Shown in pieces: positions 34,688 through 43,556 of a stretch of DNA of 64,000 bases; position 1 is the first letter of the stretch; each line of letters begins with the position of its first letter. Source of the DNA: Streptomyces neyagawaensis (GTDB taxonomy: Bacteria > Actinomycetota > Actinomycetes > Streptomycetales > Streptomycetaceae). The notes below the pieces were generated by a model. That model saw nothing but the letters and a program-made list of their open reading frames with translations. It had not been told where the DNA came from and ran no database searches. Where the stretch lies: contig NZ_JAMGBG010000008.1 of the NCBI RefSeq assembly GCF_023516595.1, positions 62,001 to 126,000 on the forward strand, given 5' to 3'. Position numbers and translations under genes: made by a program.

Positions 34688-35692
34688 ATGGCGAAAGAAT
34701 CCTCGCACGCACCGCGTTCGGTGGGCGCGCACCGGGTCGTCGTGATCGTCGACGAGAACTCGAACCCCTTCGAGCTGGGCTGCGCCACCGAGGTCTTCGG
34801 ACTGCGCAGGCCGGAGATCGGCCGTGAGCTCTACGACTTCAGGGTCTGCTCCCCCGAGCCCCGTACCCCGATGCGGGACGGATTCTTCACGCTCACCGAC
34901 GTCGCCGACCTCGACGCGGCCGACACGGCGGACACCCTGATCGTCCCCAACCGTCCCGACGTGGACGTGCCCCGCCGCCCTGCGGTGCTCGACGCCGTCC
35001 GCCGGGCGCACGCCCGGGGAGCGCGTCTGGTCGGCTTCTGCAGCGGTGCCTTCACCCTGGCGGAGGCGGGGGTCCTCGATGGCCGCCGGGCCACCGCGCA
35101 CTGGCAGTGGGCGGATTCCTTCAGGGCCCGCTTCCCAGCCGTACGCCTCGAGTCGGACGTTCTGTTCGTGGACGACGGCGACATCCTCACCGCCGCGGGG
35201 AGCGCGGCCGCGCTCGATCTCGGGCTGCACGTGGTCCGTCGCGACCATGGCGCGGAGGTCGCCAACGCGGTGAGCCGGCGACTGGTCTTCGCTGCCCACC
35301 GGGACGGCGGGCAGCGGCAGTTCGTGGAGCGGCCCATGCCCGACCTGCCCGACGAGTCCCTGGCGCCGGTCCTGGCCTGGGCCCAGGAACGGCTGGCGGC
35401 ACCGCTGACGGTCTCCGACCTCGCGGCGCGCGCGGCGGTCAGCCCTGCGACGCTGCACCGCCGCTTCCGGGCCCAGCTCGGAACGACGCCGTTGGCCTGG
35501 CTCACCGGGGAACGACTCGCCCTGGCATGCCGGTTGATCGAGCGAGGCCAGTCGCGCTTCGAGCTGGTCGCGCGGGACAGCGGACTCGGGACGGCCGCCA
35601 ACCTTCGCACTCTGATGCGCCGGGAGACGGGCATCACCCCGTCGGCATACAGACGCCGGTTCGGGTCCGAGGCGGCGCCCGAGGGCGCCTGA
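34688..35692 (+). CDS. GlxA-family AraC-type regulator
   Basis: 334 residues, ATG 34688. The N-terminal half is a DJ-1/PfpI amidotransferase-like sensor (VVVIVDENSNPFELGCATEV, VGFCSGAFTLAEAGVLDGR) and the C-terminal ~100 residues an AraC double helix-turn-helix (LTVSDLAARAAVSPATLHRR, VARDSGLGTAANLRTLMRRE). This is the architecture of GlxA-type regulators. It faces the cupin gene and likely controls it. The ligand is unknown. Confidence 0.88.
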   Translation: MAKESSHAPRSVGAHRVVVIVDENSNPFELGCATEVFGLRRPEIGRELYDFRVCSPEPRTPMRDGFFTLTDVADLDAADTADTLIVPNRPDVDVPRRPAVLDAVRRAHARGARLVGFCSGAFTLAEAGVLDGRRATAHWQWADSFRARFPAVRLESDVLFVDDGDILTAAGSAAALDLGLHVVRRDHGAEVANAVSRRLVFAAHRDGGQRQFVERPMPDLPDESLAPVLAWAQERLAAPLTVSDLAARAAVSPATLHRRFRAQLGTTPLAWLTGERLALACRLIERGQSRFELVARDSGLGTAANLRTLMRRETGITPSAYRRRFGSEAAPEGA

Positions 35693-36012
35693 ACCTGTCA
35701 GTCGACGGCCGGTGTCGACACTCCGTGGTTCCGTGCCGACTTTGCGGGGGCGCGGCGAGAGGACTGCCGGCAGTGATCATCTCTCGCCAGGCAGGACGAG
35801 GCTGGGCGGAGTGACGATGGAGGGGAACCGGTCCAGCCCTCTACCGGGAAGGTGAGACGGCATGCCATCCCCCTCCGCACCCCCAGCAGGCACCGGCACG
35901 TTCCCCCGCACGGCACCGCACCCCAGGCCCCCTGCCCGGCGGAAGCCCGGCGGCCCCGGCGAACAAGGGCCGGCGCGTCCTTCCCACCTCCCGAGCACCG
36001 AGAGGGGATGCG
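35693..36012. other. Intergenic region without a supported gene
   Basis: 320 bp between the GlxA-type regulator and the lipid kinase. A short ATG-initiated frame at 35862 continues inside the kinase in another frame and has only Pro/Arg/Gly-rich composition, so it is not called. GAGAGGGG just before 36013 is the kinase ribosome site. No convincing hairpin or RNA was seen. Confidence 0.5.
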
Positions 36013-36957
36013 GTGATGGCCGGCGCTCGGACGCGTGCCCCGGTGGTGATCGTGATGAATCCACGCTCAGGCGGCGGCAAGACGGCTCGTTACGGCCTGG
36101 TACAGCAGGCCGAGGCCATGGGAGCCCAGGTCCGGACGACCAGCGCGGAGGAGGACGCGTCGTCGCTCGCGAGGAACGCCGTGGTGGAGGGGGCGCAGGT
36201 GCTGGGGGTCGCCGGCGGTGACGGCACCGTGTCGGCGGTCGCCGCGGTGGCCGCCGACACGGGCCGGTCGCTGGTCGTGGTCCCGGCGGGCACCCGCAAC
36301 CACTTCGCCCGGGACCTGGGCCTCGATGTGCGCGATCCGGGACGGGCACTGGACGCCCTGGTCGACGGTGAGCCCGCGCAGGTGGACCTGGGGGTGCTCG
36401 GCTCGCGTGTCTTCGTCAACAACGTCTCTTTCGGTGTGTACGCCGACGCCCTGCTGGAGCCCGGGTACCGGGAGGACAAGCCTCGCGCCTTCGCCGCGGT
36501 GGCACCCGACTACGCCAAGGGCAAGCAGTGGGTCGAGGCCCGCGTGGACACACCCTGGGGAACCGTCGAGTTCCCGCAGGTGGTGCTGATCTCCAACAAC
36601 CCCTACCACCTGGCCACACCGCGTTGGCTGGGACGTCGCTTCTCCCTCAGCACAGGACAGCTGGGCGTCATCGTTCTCAAGCACCGGGCGCAGCCTCCCC
36701 CGGAACTCTTGCGGCATCTGCGCGACGAACTGCGACAGCACGAGCGCGGTGCCGGGTCGGCGGGGGACGGAGCCGTCATCTGGTCCGCTCCCCGTATCAC
36801 GCTGCACGGTGAGGTCCGGCATCTCGACGCGGGCGTCGACGGCGAAGCGGTACGGCTGCCCCTGCCCGTCGTGTGCGGTGTCCGGCCGGGTGCCCTGCGC
36901 CTGCTGCTGCCGAAGGACCGGCCGGGGATGCCGCCGAAGCGCGCGATGCGCCACTGA
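36013..36957 (+). CDS. Diacylglycerol/lipid kinase family protein (YegS/DagK type)
   Basis: 314 residues from GTG 36013 (ATG 36016 is equally likely). The nucleotide motif is VIVMNPRSGGGKTAR; LGVAGGDGTVSAVAAVAA is the GGDGT signature and VVVPAGTRNHFARDLGLD the second conserved box. The C-terminal beta-sandwich has LHGEVRHLDAGVDGEAVRLP, the usual substrate-domain motif. It phosphorylates a lipid alcohol with ATP. No membrane segment is seen. It lies in tandem after the GlxA-type regulator but 320 bp away, and is convergent with hdeD. Confidence 0.88.
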   Translation: MMAGARTRAPVVIVMNPRSGGGKTARYGLVQQAEAMGAQVRTTSAEEDASSLARNAVVEGAQVLGVAGGDGTVSAVAAVAADTGRSLVVVPAGTRNHFARDLGLDVRDPGRALDALVDGEPAQVDLGVLGSRVFVNNVSFGVYADALLEPGYREDKPRAFAAVAPDYAKGKQWVEARVDTPWGTVEFPQVVLISNNPYHLATPRWLGRRFSLSTGQLGVIVLKHRAQPPPELLRHLRDELRQHERGAGSAGDGAVIWSAPRITLHGEVRHLDAGVDGEAVRLPLPVVCGVRPGALRLLLPKDRPGMPPKRAMRH

Positions 36958-37075
36958 GGGGACGTCCCGGAGGGGCGGACTCCCGGGTCCCCGGGTGGCC
37001 GCCCGCTGTACGGAGTGCACTGCACGGAGTACCGCGTCGCCGCTCGTCCGTGGCTGCCCGGTCCGGTCCCGGTGA

Positions 37076-37753
37076 TCAGTGCTGGGGGTGCGGACGGTGG
37101 AACAGGGGCCGCCGCTGTGTGGCAGTGCCGCTCGGAGCGAGGCGGCCGACTTCGACGCGCATCCTGATGGCCTGGAACACCTCGACCACCCCGAGGACCA
37201 CGGCCATGACGCCCACCGCCAGGGTCAGTGCGGCGATCGAGGTGAACGGCGAGACGATCAGCACGATGCCCGCCAGCGTGCTGATGATCCCGTAGAACAG
37301 CTGCCAGCCGCGTGCCGGCATGTCCTCGGCGGAGGCCGCAGCGGCCGTCACCATGATGCCGCGCAGCAGCCAGCTGAAGCCGATCCACAGGGCGAGCAGA
37401 AAGATCGACTGCACGGTGCCCCGGAAGCAGATCAGCCCCAGCAGGACGGAGAGCGCACCCGTGAGGAAGTGCAGCACCCGAAGATGCCGGGGGACGTGTG
37501 TGCCGAAGGCGGCGGCCAGCTGGAACACGCCGGTGGCCAGCAGGTAGATGCCGAAGAGCACGCCGACGACCCGCAGCGTCTCCTCCGGCCAGGCGAACAC
37601 CACGACGCCCAGGGCGATCGTGGCCAGGCCCGTGGTGAGCAGGATCTGCCAGCCCCTGTTCGCCAACGCGCCCAGGCCCTCGGTCAAGGGGGCGTCTTGT
37701 GGCTCGCCGCCGCGCGGAGGGCGAGTGCCCGAGGAATCAGAGGGATAAGTCAT
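37076..37753 (-). CDS. HdeD-family (DUF308) membrane protein
   Basis: 225 residues, ATG 37753. After a cytoplasmic start of ~35 residues there are six hydrophobic segments in three hairpin pairs (ILLTTGLATIALGVVVFAWP, LRVVGVLFGIYLLATGVFQL, FYGIISTLAGIVLIVSPFTS, LTLAVGVMAVVLGVVEVFQA), the DUF308 repeat pattern. HdeD proteins are tied to acid resistance in E. coli; in Streptomyces the role is not established. Confidence 0.85.
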   Translation of the reverse strand: MTYPSDSSGTRPPRGGEPQDAPLTEGLGALANRGWQILLTTGLATIALGVVVFAWPEETLRVVGVLFGIYLLATGVFQLAAAFGTHVPRHLRVLHFLTGALSVLLGLICFRGTVQSIFLLALWIGFSWLLRGIMVTAAAASAEDMPARGWQLFYGIISTLAGIVLIVSPFTSIAALTLAVGVMAVVLGVVEVFQAIRMRVEVGRLAPSGTATQRRPLFHRPHPQH

Positions 37754-37964
37754 GCCGCTGCCTCCTCCTGGAAGAGCACGGTCGGCCGTACACCTCCATC
37801 GTCACCCAACCGGCTCTGATTCACCTGGCGGCACCTGGCGGCGGCCTTCTCGAGCCCGGTCGGCCCGAATGAACCCGCAGACAGGGCGAGCGGGGCTCGC
37901 CCACCGGCCGGACCGGCCGACGGCCAACCGGTCCCGCCCGGCCATGCACACCGTCGCCACCCTC

Positions 37965-38993
37965 CTATCCGTTCCCCGGCGGCATGTTGTACGGAGTGAC
38001 CACCTGGATCGCCGACGGCAGGGACGGGCCCTCGTCCGGGAGGGCCTGGTGGGCGCGCATGATGGTCTGGCAGGCGCGGCGCAGGTCCTGGCGGAGGTCG
38101 TGGTGGAGCACGGCGGACAGCCGGCCGGCCCGCAGCAGCCGGGTGTTGTCGTGGTCCAGGTCGTGCGCGACGAAGACATGCGGCTCGCGCCCCGCGGCGG
38201 CGAAGGCGTCGAGCGTCGCGGTGTTGCCGCCGCCGATCGAGTAGACGGCGGCGAGATCCGGCTCCCGCTCCAGCGCGTCCCGGACCAGGTCTCGCTGGGT
38301 GGCGTCGAGGCCGTCGCTGTCGGTGACCTCGACGAGCCGCCGGGCCGGTGCGGCGGCCCGCATCGCCGCCCGGAAGCCCATCTCGCGCTCCTCCTCGTTG
38401 CGGTAGAAGCCCCGGCTGATCGTCACCAGGACGGCGCCGGGCCGGTCGCCGAGCCACTGCCGGACCAGATACGCGGCGGTCGCCCCGGCGGCCCGGTTGT
38501 CGATGCCGACGTACGCGCTGCGCGGGCTGCTCGGCAGGTCCGTCGCGAGGGTGACGACAGGGATGCCGGCCGCGACCAGCCGTTCGATGGCGGCGGTGAC
38601 CTCGGGGACGTCGGGGGCCTTGAGGATCACGCCCTGCGAGCCGCGCCGCCCGATCCGGTCGAGCATCCGCACCATCTCCGAGGCGGGCCCGGTCTCCCGG
38701 AAATGGAAGCGGGAACGGACGACCGCCGGGTGCAGGGACGGCAGTTCGGCCTCCAGGGCCTCCCGCACCGCCGTCGAGAACCGGTCCGGCGACTGCATCA
38801 CGATGTCGACCATGAACGTACGGCCGCCGATGCGCACCTGGGTCCGCTGCCGGTCCAGGTCCTTGATCGCCTGCTCGACCTCGCGGGCGGTGCTCTCCCG
38901 CACCCCGCCGCGGCCGTTGAGGACCCGGTCGACCGTGGCCAGGCTCAGCCCGGCCTGACGGGCGATCTCACGGATCGTGTAGGGGTGTCCCAT
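37965..38993 (-). CDS. LacI-family transcriptional regulator of the PhyH-SDR-Gfo/Idh operon
   Basis: 342 residues, ATG 38993. The LacI helix-turn-helix is at the start (YTIREIARQAGLSLATVDRV, LNGRGGVRESTAREV). The periplasmic-binding-protein-like sensor follows (GVILKAPDVPEVTAAIERLV, AYVGIDNRAAGATAAYLVRQ, VYSIGGGNTATLDAF, VFVAHDLDHDNTRLL), most like the Periplasmic_BP_4 group whose ligands are sugars or cyclitols. It is divergent from the operon starting at 39129, with 135 bp between starts. I could not find a clear palindromic operator there. Confidence 0.87.
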   Translation of the reverse strand: MGHPYTIREIARQAGLSLATVDRVLNGRGGVRESTAREVEQAIKDLDRQRTQVRIGGRTFMVDIVMQSPDRFSTAVREALEAELPSLHPAVVRSRFHFRETGPASEMVRMLDRIGRRGSQGVILKAPDVPEVTAAIERLVAAGIPVVTLATDLPSSPRSAYVGIDNRAAGATAAYLVRQWLGDRPGAVLVTISRGFYRNEEEREMGFRAAMRAAAPARRLVEVTDSDGLDATQRDLVRDALEREPDLAAVYSIGGGNTATLDAFAAAGREPHVFVAHDLDHDNTRLLRAGRLSAVLHHDLRQDLRRACQTIMRAHQALPDEGPSLPSAIQVVTPYNMPPGNG

Positions 38994-39128
38994 GGCTGCG
39001 TTCCCGGCTGTGGATGAGGGGTTTTTGAGGGGCTGCTGAGGGTTGAATGAGGGTGGTCCGGGCCCAAGACTGGCAGAGACGGCGGCGCGACGAAAGACCG
39101 GCCGACCAGACCAGGGAAAGGACCCGGC

Positions 39129-40295
39129 ATGGCCCTCACCGCTGCGGGCTCGGCGATCTGGCTGTTCGAGGAGGACTGCGACCTCGACGCCTTCCGCGCC
39201 CTGGTCGAGCGCACCACCGATCCCCGCGACCACCCGTACGCGGAGGGCGTCGAGCGGAACGTCCCCGTCTACGACAGCGAGCGGCTCCGCGCGGCGGCGG
39301 ACCGCCGCGCCGTGCAGGTCGAGCTGGTCCGGGCGATGCTCGACGGTCCCGGTGTCGTCGTCCTCAAGCGGGCCTTCCCGGACCCGCGGGTCGTGGACGC
39401 CGCCACCGCGGCCTTCACCGCGCTGATCGAGGAGGAACGGGCCTCCGGGTCGGCCCGCGGCGACCACTTCGCGAAGCCCGGCGCCAACGACCGGGTGTGG
39501 AACGCGCTGGAGAAGACGGCCCTGCGCGCCCCGGAGGCGTTCGCCGACTACTACGCCAACGACATGCTGGCGCTGGTATCCGAGGCCTGGCTGGGCCCCG
39601 GCTACCAGGTGACGTCGCAGATCAACGTGGTCAACCCGGGCGGCGCGGCGCAGAGCCCGCACCGCGACTACCACCTCGGCTTCCTCGGCCGGGAGCGGGC
39701 GGCCGGGTACCCGGCGCACGTCCACCGGCTCTCCCCCGTGCTGACCCTCCAGGGCGCGGTCGCCCACTGCGACATGCCCGTCGAGTCCGGCCCGACCCTG
39801 TACCTGCCGTACTCACAGACGTACGAGCCGGGCTACCTGGCGTGGCGGCTGCCCGAGTTCGCCGCGTACTTCGACGCCCACCATGTGCAGCTCCCGCTGG
39901 AGAAGGGCGACGCGGTCTTCTTCAACCCGGCGCTGTTCCACGCCGCCGGGCACAACCGGTCGACGGACATCCGGCGGATGGCGAACCTGCTCCAGGTCTC
40001 CTCCGCGTTCGGCCGGGCGATGGAGACGGTGGACCGCGAGGCCATGACGAACGCCGTGTTCCCGGTCCTGCTGGCACGCAGGGCCGAGGGCGCCCCCGAG
40101 GACGCGCTGCGCCGCGTGGTCGCGGCCACCGCCGAGGGCTACGCGTTCCCCACGAACCTGGACCGTGACCCGCCGGTCGACGGACTCGCCCCGCCGTCCC
40201 AGGCGGACACGCTGTGGCGTGCGGTGGCGGAGGAGTGGAGCCCGGCACGGCTGCGCGAGGCACTACGGGCCGACGCGGAACGACGCCGCACCTGA
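39129..40295 (+). CDS. Phytanoyl-CoA dioxygenase (PhyH) family protein
   Basis: 388 residues, ATG after GGGAAAGGA. The jelly-roll Fe(II)/2-oxoglutarate site is visible: SPHRDYHLGFLG gives the His-x-Asp pair, and FHAAGHNRSTDIRR gives the distal His and the Arg that binds 2-oxoglutarate. GDAVFFNPALFHAAGHN is the usual second strand. It heads an operon with an SDR and a Gfo/Idh dehydrogenase under a LacI regulator, which suggests catabolism of a cyclitol, amino sugar or other polyol after an initial hydroxylation or oxidative cleavage. The stop codon TGA itself begins a 20-bp tandem repeat. Confidence 0.85.
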   Translation: MALTAAGSAIWLFEEDCDLDAFRALVERTTDPRDHPYAEGVERNVPVYDSERLRAAADRRAVQVELVRAMLDGPGVVVLKRAFPDPRVVDAATAAFTALIEEERASGSARGDHFAKPGANDRVWNALEKTALRAPEAFADYYANDMLALVSEAWLGPGYQVTSQINVVNPGGAAQSPHRDYHLGFLGRERAAGYPAHVHRLSPVLTLQGAVAHCDMPVESGPTLYLPYSQTYEPGYLAWRLPEFAAYFDAHHVQLPLEKGDAVFFNPALFHAAGHNRSTDIRRMANLLQVSSAFGRAMETVDREAMTNAVFPVLLARRAEGAPEDALRRVVAATAEGYAFPTNLDRDPPVDGLAPPSQADTLWRAVAEEWSPARLREALRADAERRRT

Positions 40296-40430
40296 ACCGC
40301 GGGGGCCGTACGTGAACCGCCGGCGCGTCACCCGACGACCAGCGCGTCACCTGACCGTCGACGCGTCACCCGAACCGCCGGCGCGTCACCCGAACCGCCG
40401 GCGCGTCACCTGAACCGCCGGCGCCGGTTT
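40293..40430 (+). repeat. Tandem 19/20-bp repeat, seven units
   Basis: Units start at 40293, 40313, 40333, 40352, 40371, 40391 and 40411. The typical unit is CGAACCGCCGGCGCGTCACC or TGAACCGCCGGCGCGTCACC; units at 40371 and 40391 are identical. The first unit begins at the TGA stop of the PhyH gene. The array fills most of the 194-bp gap before the SDR gene, so it would lie in the middle of the mRNA. No spacers, so not a CRISPR. Confidence 0.88.
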
Positions 40431-40489
40431 CGCCGCCGGCACCGCCCGTCGGCCGAAGCGCCGGGCTCGAACGAAAGGAAGCACCCCGG

Positions 40490-41251
40490 ATGGCACTCCT
40501 GGAGGACAAGGTCGTCCTCGTCAACGGCGGCAGCCAGGGCGTCGGCGCGGGCGTCGTCCGCGCGGCCCTGCGCGAGGGCGCGACCGTCGCGTTCACGGGC
40601 CGCCGCGCCGAGGTCGGCGAGAAGCTGGTGGCGGAGACCGGCGCGACCTTCGTACGGGCGGACCTCGCCGACCCGGAGCGGGTGCGCGGCAGCGTGGACA
40701 AGGTGATCGCGGCCCACGGCCGGGTCGACAGCCTGGTGAACGCAGCTGGGCTGACCTCGCGCGGCTCGCTGCTCGACACCTCACCGGAGCTGTTCGACGC
40801 GCACATCGCGATCAACCTGCGCGCCCCCTTCTTCGCCATGCAGGCGGTGGTGGCGCATCTGGTGGCCCGCGGGGCGCCCGGCACGATCGTCAACATCGGC
40901 TCGAACTGCGCGCACGGCGGCCCTCCGTTCCTCGCGCCGTACTCCGCCGCGAAGGCCGGCCTGGCGGGCCTCACCCGCAACGCCGCGCACGCCCACCGCT
41001 GGGACCGGATCCGGATCAACGACCTCAACATCGGCTGGACGGAGACGGAGGGCGAGGACGCGATCCAGCGGGAGTTCCACGACGCGGGCGACGACTGGCG
41101 GGAACGGGCGGCGGAGCGGCTGCCGATGGGGAAGCTCGGCCAGGTCGACGAGATCGCCGACTTCGTCGTGTTCCTGCTGTCCGACCGCAGTGGTGTGGTC
41201 ACCGGTTCACTGATCGACTGGGACCAGAACGTGGTGGGCGCGACCGACTGA
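40490..41251 (+). CDS. SDR-family oxidoreductase
   Basis: 253 residues, ATG after GAAAGGAAG. Classical short-chain dehydrogenase: VLVNGGSQGVGAGVV is the NAD(P) motif, SLVNAAGLTSRGSL the NAG region, IVNIGSNCAHGGPPFLAPYS the catalytic Ser, and PYSAAKAGLAGL the Tyr-x3-Lys pair. GSLIDWDQNVVGA ends the protein. Middle gene of the LacI-controlled operon; it probably oxidises a polyol or cyclitol intermediate, working with the neighbouring Gfo/Idh dehydrogenase. Confidence 0.9.
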   Translation: MALLEDKVVLVNGGSQGVGAGVVRAALREGATVAFTGRRAEVGEKLVAETGATFVRADLADPERVRGSVDKVIAAHGRVDSLVNAAGLTSRGSLLDTSPELFDAHIAINLRAPFFAMQAVVAHLVARGAPGTIVNIGSNCAHGGPPFLAPYSAAKAGLAGLTRNAAHAHRWDRIRINDLNIGWTETEGEDAIQREFHDAGDDWRERAAERLPMGKLGQVDEIADFVVFLLSDRSGVVTGSLIDWDQNVVGATD

Positions 41252-41270
41252 CCCTCTGACCTGCACGTAC

Positions 41271-41308
41271 CCTCCTCCTCGTTTTCTTTCTCCTCCTTCT
41301 CTCCCCCC
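41271..41308 (+). other. Polypyrimidine tract in the SDR-Gfo/Idh gap
   Basis: 38 bases of C and T with a single G at 41281, in the 82-bp gap before the Gfo/Idh start; GAAAGGG follows as the ribosome site. Such skew is unusual here and on the mRNA would give an unstructured CU-rich leader. Confidence 0.7.
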
Positions 41309-41333
41309 GTACATCTGAAAGGGACACTCGATC

Positions 41334-42344
41334 ATGCGTATTGGCATTCTGGGGCTGGGCCGTATCGGCGCCTTCCACGCCGGGACACTGTCCGGGCTGG
41401 ACATCGTGGAGGAGCTGGTGGTCTCCGACCCGGTGGCCGCGGCGGCGGCCGCGGCGGCGGAGAAGTTCGGCGCCACGGTCGCCGACTCCCCGGAGGCGGT
41501 GTTCGCCTCCGGGATCGACGGAGTCGTGATCACGGCGGCGACGGACGCGCACCCCGGACTGATCCTCGCCGCCGTCGAGGCGGGCATCCCGGTGTTCTGC
41601 GAGAAGCCGGTGGCGAAGACGGTGGAGGACAGCCTCACCGTGCTGCGCGCCGTCCGGGACAGCGGCATCGAGGTGCAGATCGGCTACAACCGCCGCTTCG
41701 ACGCGGGCTGTGTGACCGCGCGTGAGGCGGTGCTCAGCGGTGAGCTGGGCGCGCTGCACACCGTGCGGTCGACGACGCTGGACCCGGCTCCGCCGCCGGC
41801 GGCGTACGTGGCGGTGTCGGGCGGCATCTTCCGGGACTGCGCGGTGCACGACTTCGACATCGTGCGCTGGGTGACGGGCCGCGAGGTCGTGGAGGTGTAC
41901 GCGACGGGCGGCAACAAGGGCGCGGAGTACATCAAGGAGGCCGGTGACGTCGACACGGCGTCCTCGCTGCTCACGTTCGACGACGGGACCATCGGCGTCA
42001 TCTCCAACACCCGCCACAACGCGCGCGGGTACGACGTGCGCCTTGAGGTGCACGGGATGAAGGACAGCATCGCGGCGGGGCTCGACGGCCAGCTCCCGCT
42101 GCGCTCAGCGGAGCCGGGCGTGACCTTCCCCGCCGGGCCGCCGCACAACTTCTTCATGGACCGCTTCGCCCCCGCGTACCGCGCCGAACTGACCGCGTTC
42201 ACCGAGGTCGTGGCAGGCACCCGCCCCTCCCCCTGCACGGTCGCCGACGCGATCGAGGCCAGCTGGATCGCCGAGGCCTGCACGCTGTCGGTGGCCGAGC
42301 GCCGCCCGGTCCAGCTGGAGGAGGTCCGCAAGAACGCCTCGTGA
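41334..42344 (+). CDS. Gfo/Idh/MocA-family dehydrogenase, inositol 2-dehydrogenase-like
   Basis: 336 residues, ATG 41334. The NAD motif is MRIGILGLGRIGAFHA and the catalytic Lys is in FCEKPVAKT, followed by VQIGYNRRFDAGCVTAREAV and GGIFRDCAVHDFDIVRWVTG with the His/Asp of the active site. This matches myo-inositol 2-dehydrogenases (IolG) closely, but many sugar and cyclitol dehydrogenases share it. Last gene of the LacI-PhyH-SDR operon. The combination with a PhyH oxygenase is not the standard iol pathway, so the real substrate is open. Confidence 0.87.
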   Translation: MRIGILGLGRIGAFHAGTLSGLDIVEELVVSDPVAAAAAAAAEKFGATVADSPEAVFASGIDGVVITAATDAHPGLILAAVEAGIPVFCEKPVAKTVEDSLTVLRAVRDSGIEVQIGYNRRFDAGCVTAREAVLSGELGALHTVRSTTLDPAPPPAAYVAVSGGIFRDCAVHDFDIVRWVTGREVVEVYATGGNKGAEYIKEAGDVDTASSLLTFDDGTIGVISNTRHNARGYDVRLEVHGMKDSIAAGLDGQLPLRSAEPGVTFPAGPPHNFFMDRFAPAYRAELTAFTEVVAGTRPSPCTVADAIEASWIAEACTLSVAERRPVQLEEVRKNAS

Positions 42345-42744
42345 CACGCCGGGCCCCGGCCGGGGGCAGCGCCTGTTAGGGGCAGGCTGAGTGGAGTGGG
42401 GTCGAATAGGGCGGGGTGGGGTCCAGACGGGCGGGGGTGGGGCCGAACGGGCCGACCTGGCCGACGCGAGCTGGTCAGGGCCGGTGGCTCTCGCGGTCGC
42501 GTGGCCGGCCGTCCAACGACGCGACCCCATCGCCGGCCGGGCGTCCCGCCACCGGGCAACGACCACCCAGCCACTGCCCCTGCCCACCCGACCGACACGC
42601 CACGCGATCCCTGGTCCAACCGCAGGCCCTGACGTGGGAGGAGTCGACCACACAACGCGACCTGTCGAGCTTCGCTGCCGCGTCCAGCTTGGCGAGCAGT
42701 ACCTCGTTGGGCCACGGCCAGACGCCCGAGTCCGTCTCCGCCTC
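42345..42744. other. Non-coding stretch with clustered G-runs
   Basis: 400 bp between the Gfo/Idh gene and the transposase remnant. Open frames here have no recognisable content. Seven runs of three to five G (42398-42442) include two near copies of GGGCGGGGTGGGG separated by TCCAGAC; the spacing would allow a G-quadruplex on the plus strand. No terminator hairpin is clear. Confidence 0.55.
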
Positions 42745-43517
42745 TCCTACGGCCTGGTATTCCTTACAGCAGTTCATCAACAGCAGTCCATGGGAGTGGG
42801 AACCCGCCCGTGACGCGCTGAACCGGTGGGTCGAGGAGAGGTCGTCCGTACGGGCCTGGACCCTGACGCCGGTCGCCGTGCCCAAGCGTGGCGGCCACTC
42901 CGTGGGCGTGCAGCGGCGGTTCGTCACCTCAACCGGGCGGCGCCTCAACTGCCAGTTGGGGATCGCTCTCTTCCTGTCATGCCCCGGTGCCAACTTCCCG
43001 ATCGACTGGCGTCTGTTCCTTCCTCGGCAGTGGACCGATGACGCTCAGCTACGCCGACGCGCCCGCATACCCGAGACTGAGAGCTTCCAGCCGCCGTGGA
43101 AGCACATGCTCGACCTGGTGGGCAGCATGGCCACACGTAGCTCCTCGCCGCCCGTGCCCGGTGAGGGCCGCCATTGCGGTCGGCGGACTCCCGGGCGCCC
43201 CCGGTGCACAACGGCCGTGGAGCCGGCGCATCGCCACCGTTACCGGGGGGCCGACGGCAGATTCCGGCAGGCGCAGATCCTGTCCACCCTCGTGCCGTGG
43301 CAGACCAGCGGTGGGCAGCACACGTACCGGCTGTTCACCGAGCTCGACCCTGCGGGGCGGCCCAGCTCCCAGCCATGATCTGCTCGACTTCGCCGGGCGT
43401 TCCTTCCCCGCCTGGCACCACCACATGACCATGGCCTCGGCGGCGTACACCTACACGCGCCTCGCCCACGTAGCGCACCCGATGGAGCCTCCGCTCGCCG
43501 GGCGGCGCAGCGCCTGA
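42745..43517 (+). pseudogene. Degraded IS701-type transposase
   Basis: In one frame (42755-43375) the central IS701-family signature is readable: SLQQFINSSPWEWEPARDAL, VPKRGGHSVGVQRRFV, LNCQLGIALFLSCP, DWRLFLPRQWTDD, with LVPWQTSGGQ further on. The C-terminal signature DLLDFAGRSFPAWHHHMTMA continues in a different frame after ~43370, so there is at least one frameshift. The N-terminal part and the catalytic residues are incomplete. A TTA codon (about 42758) lies inside. No terminal inverted repeats or target duplications were recognised. It marks an old insertion at the boundary between the two operons. Confidence 0.8.
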
Positions 43518-43556
43518 GGGAGGCGGGCATCGCCCGGCGGCGTGTCCGGCGGCGCT

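Noticed and set aside
35862..36221. Small Pro/Arg-rich gene before the lipid kinase
   Set aside because: It continues out of frame inside the kinase and has no motif.
40293..40430. CRISPR array or protein-coding repeat
   Set aside because: No spacers; starts at a stop codon in all units that begin TGA, so it cannot be translated in that frame.
42391..42813. Protein-coding gene before the transposase remnant
   Set aside because: The frame is only G/R/P-rich low-complexity sequence and runs into transposase debris in another frame.
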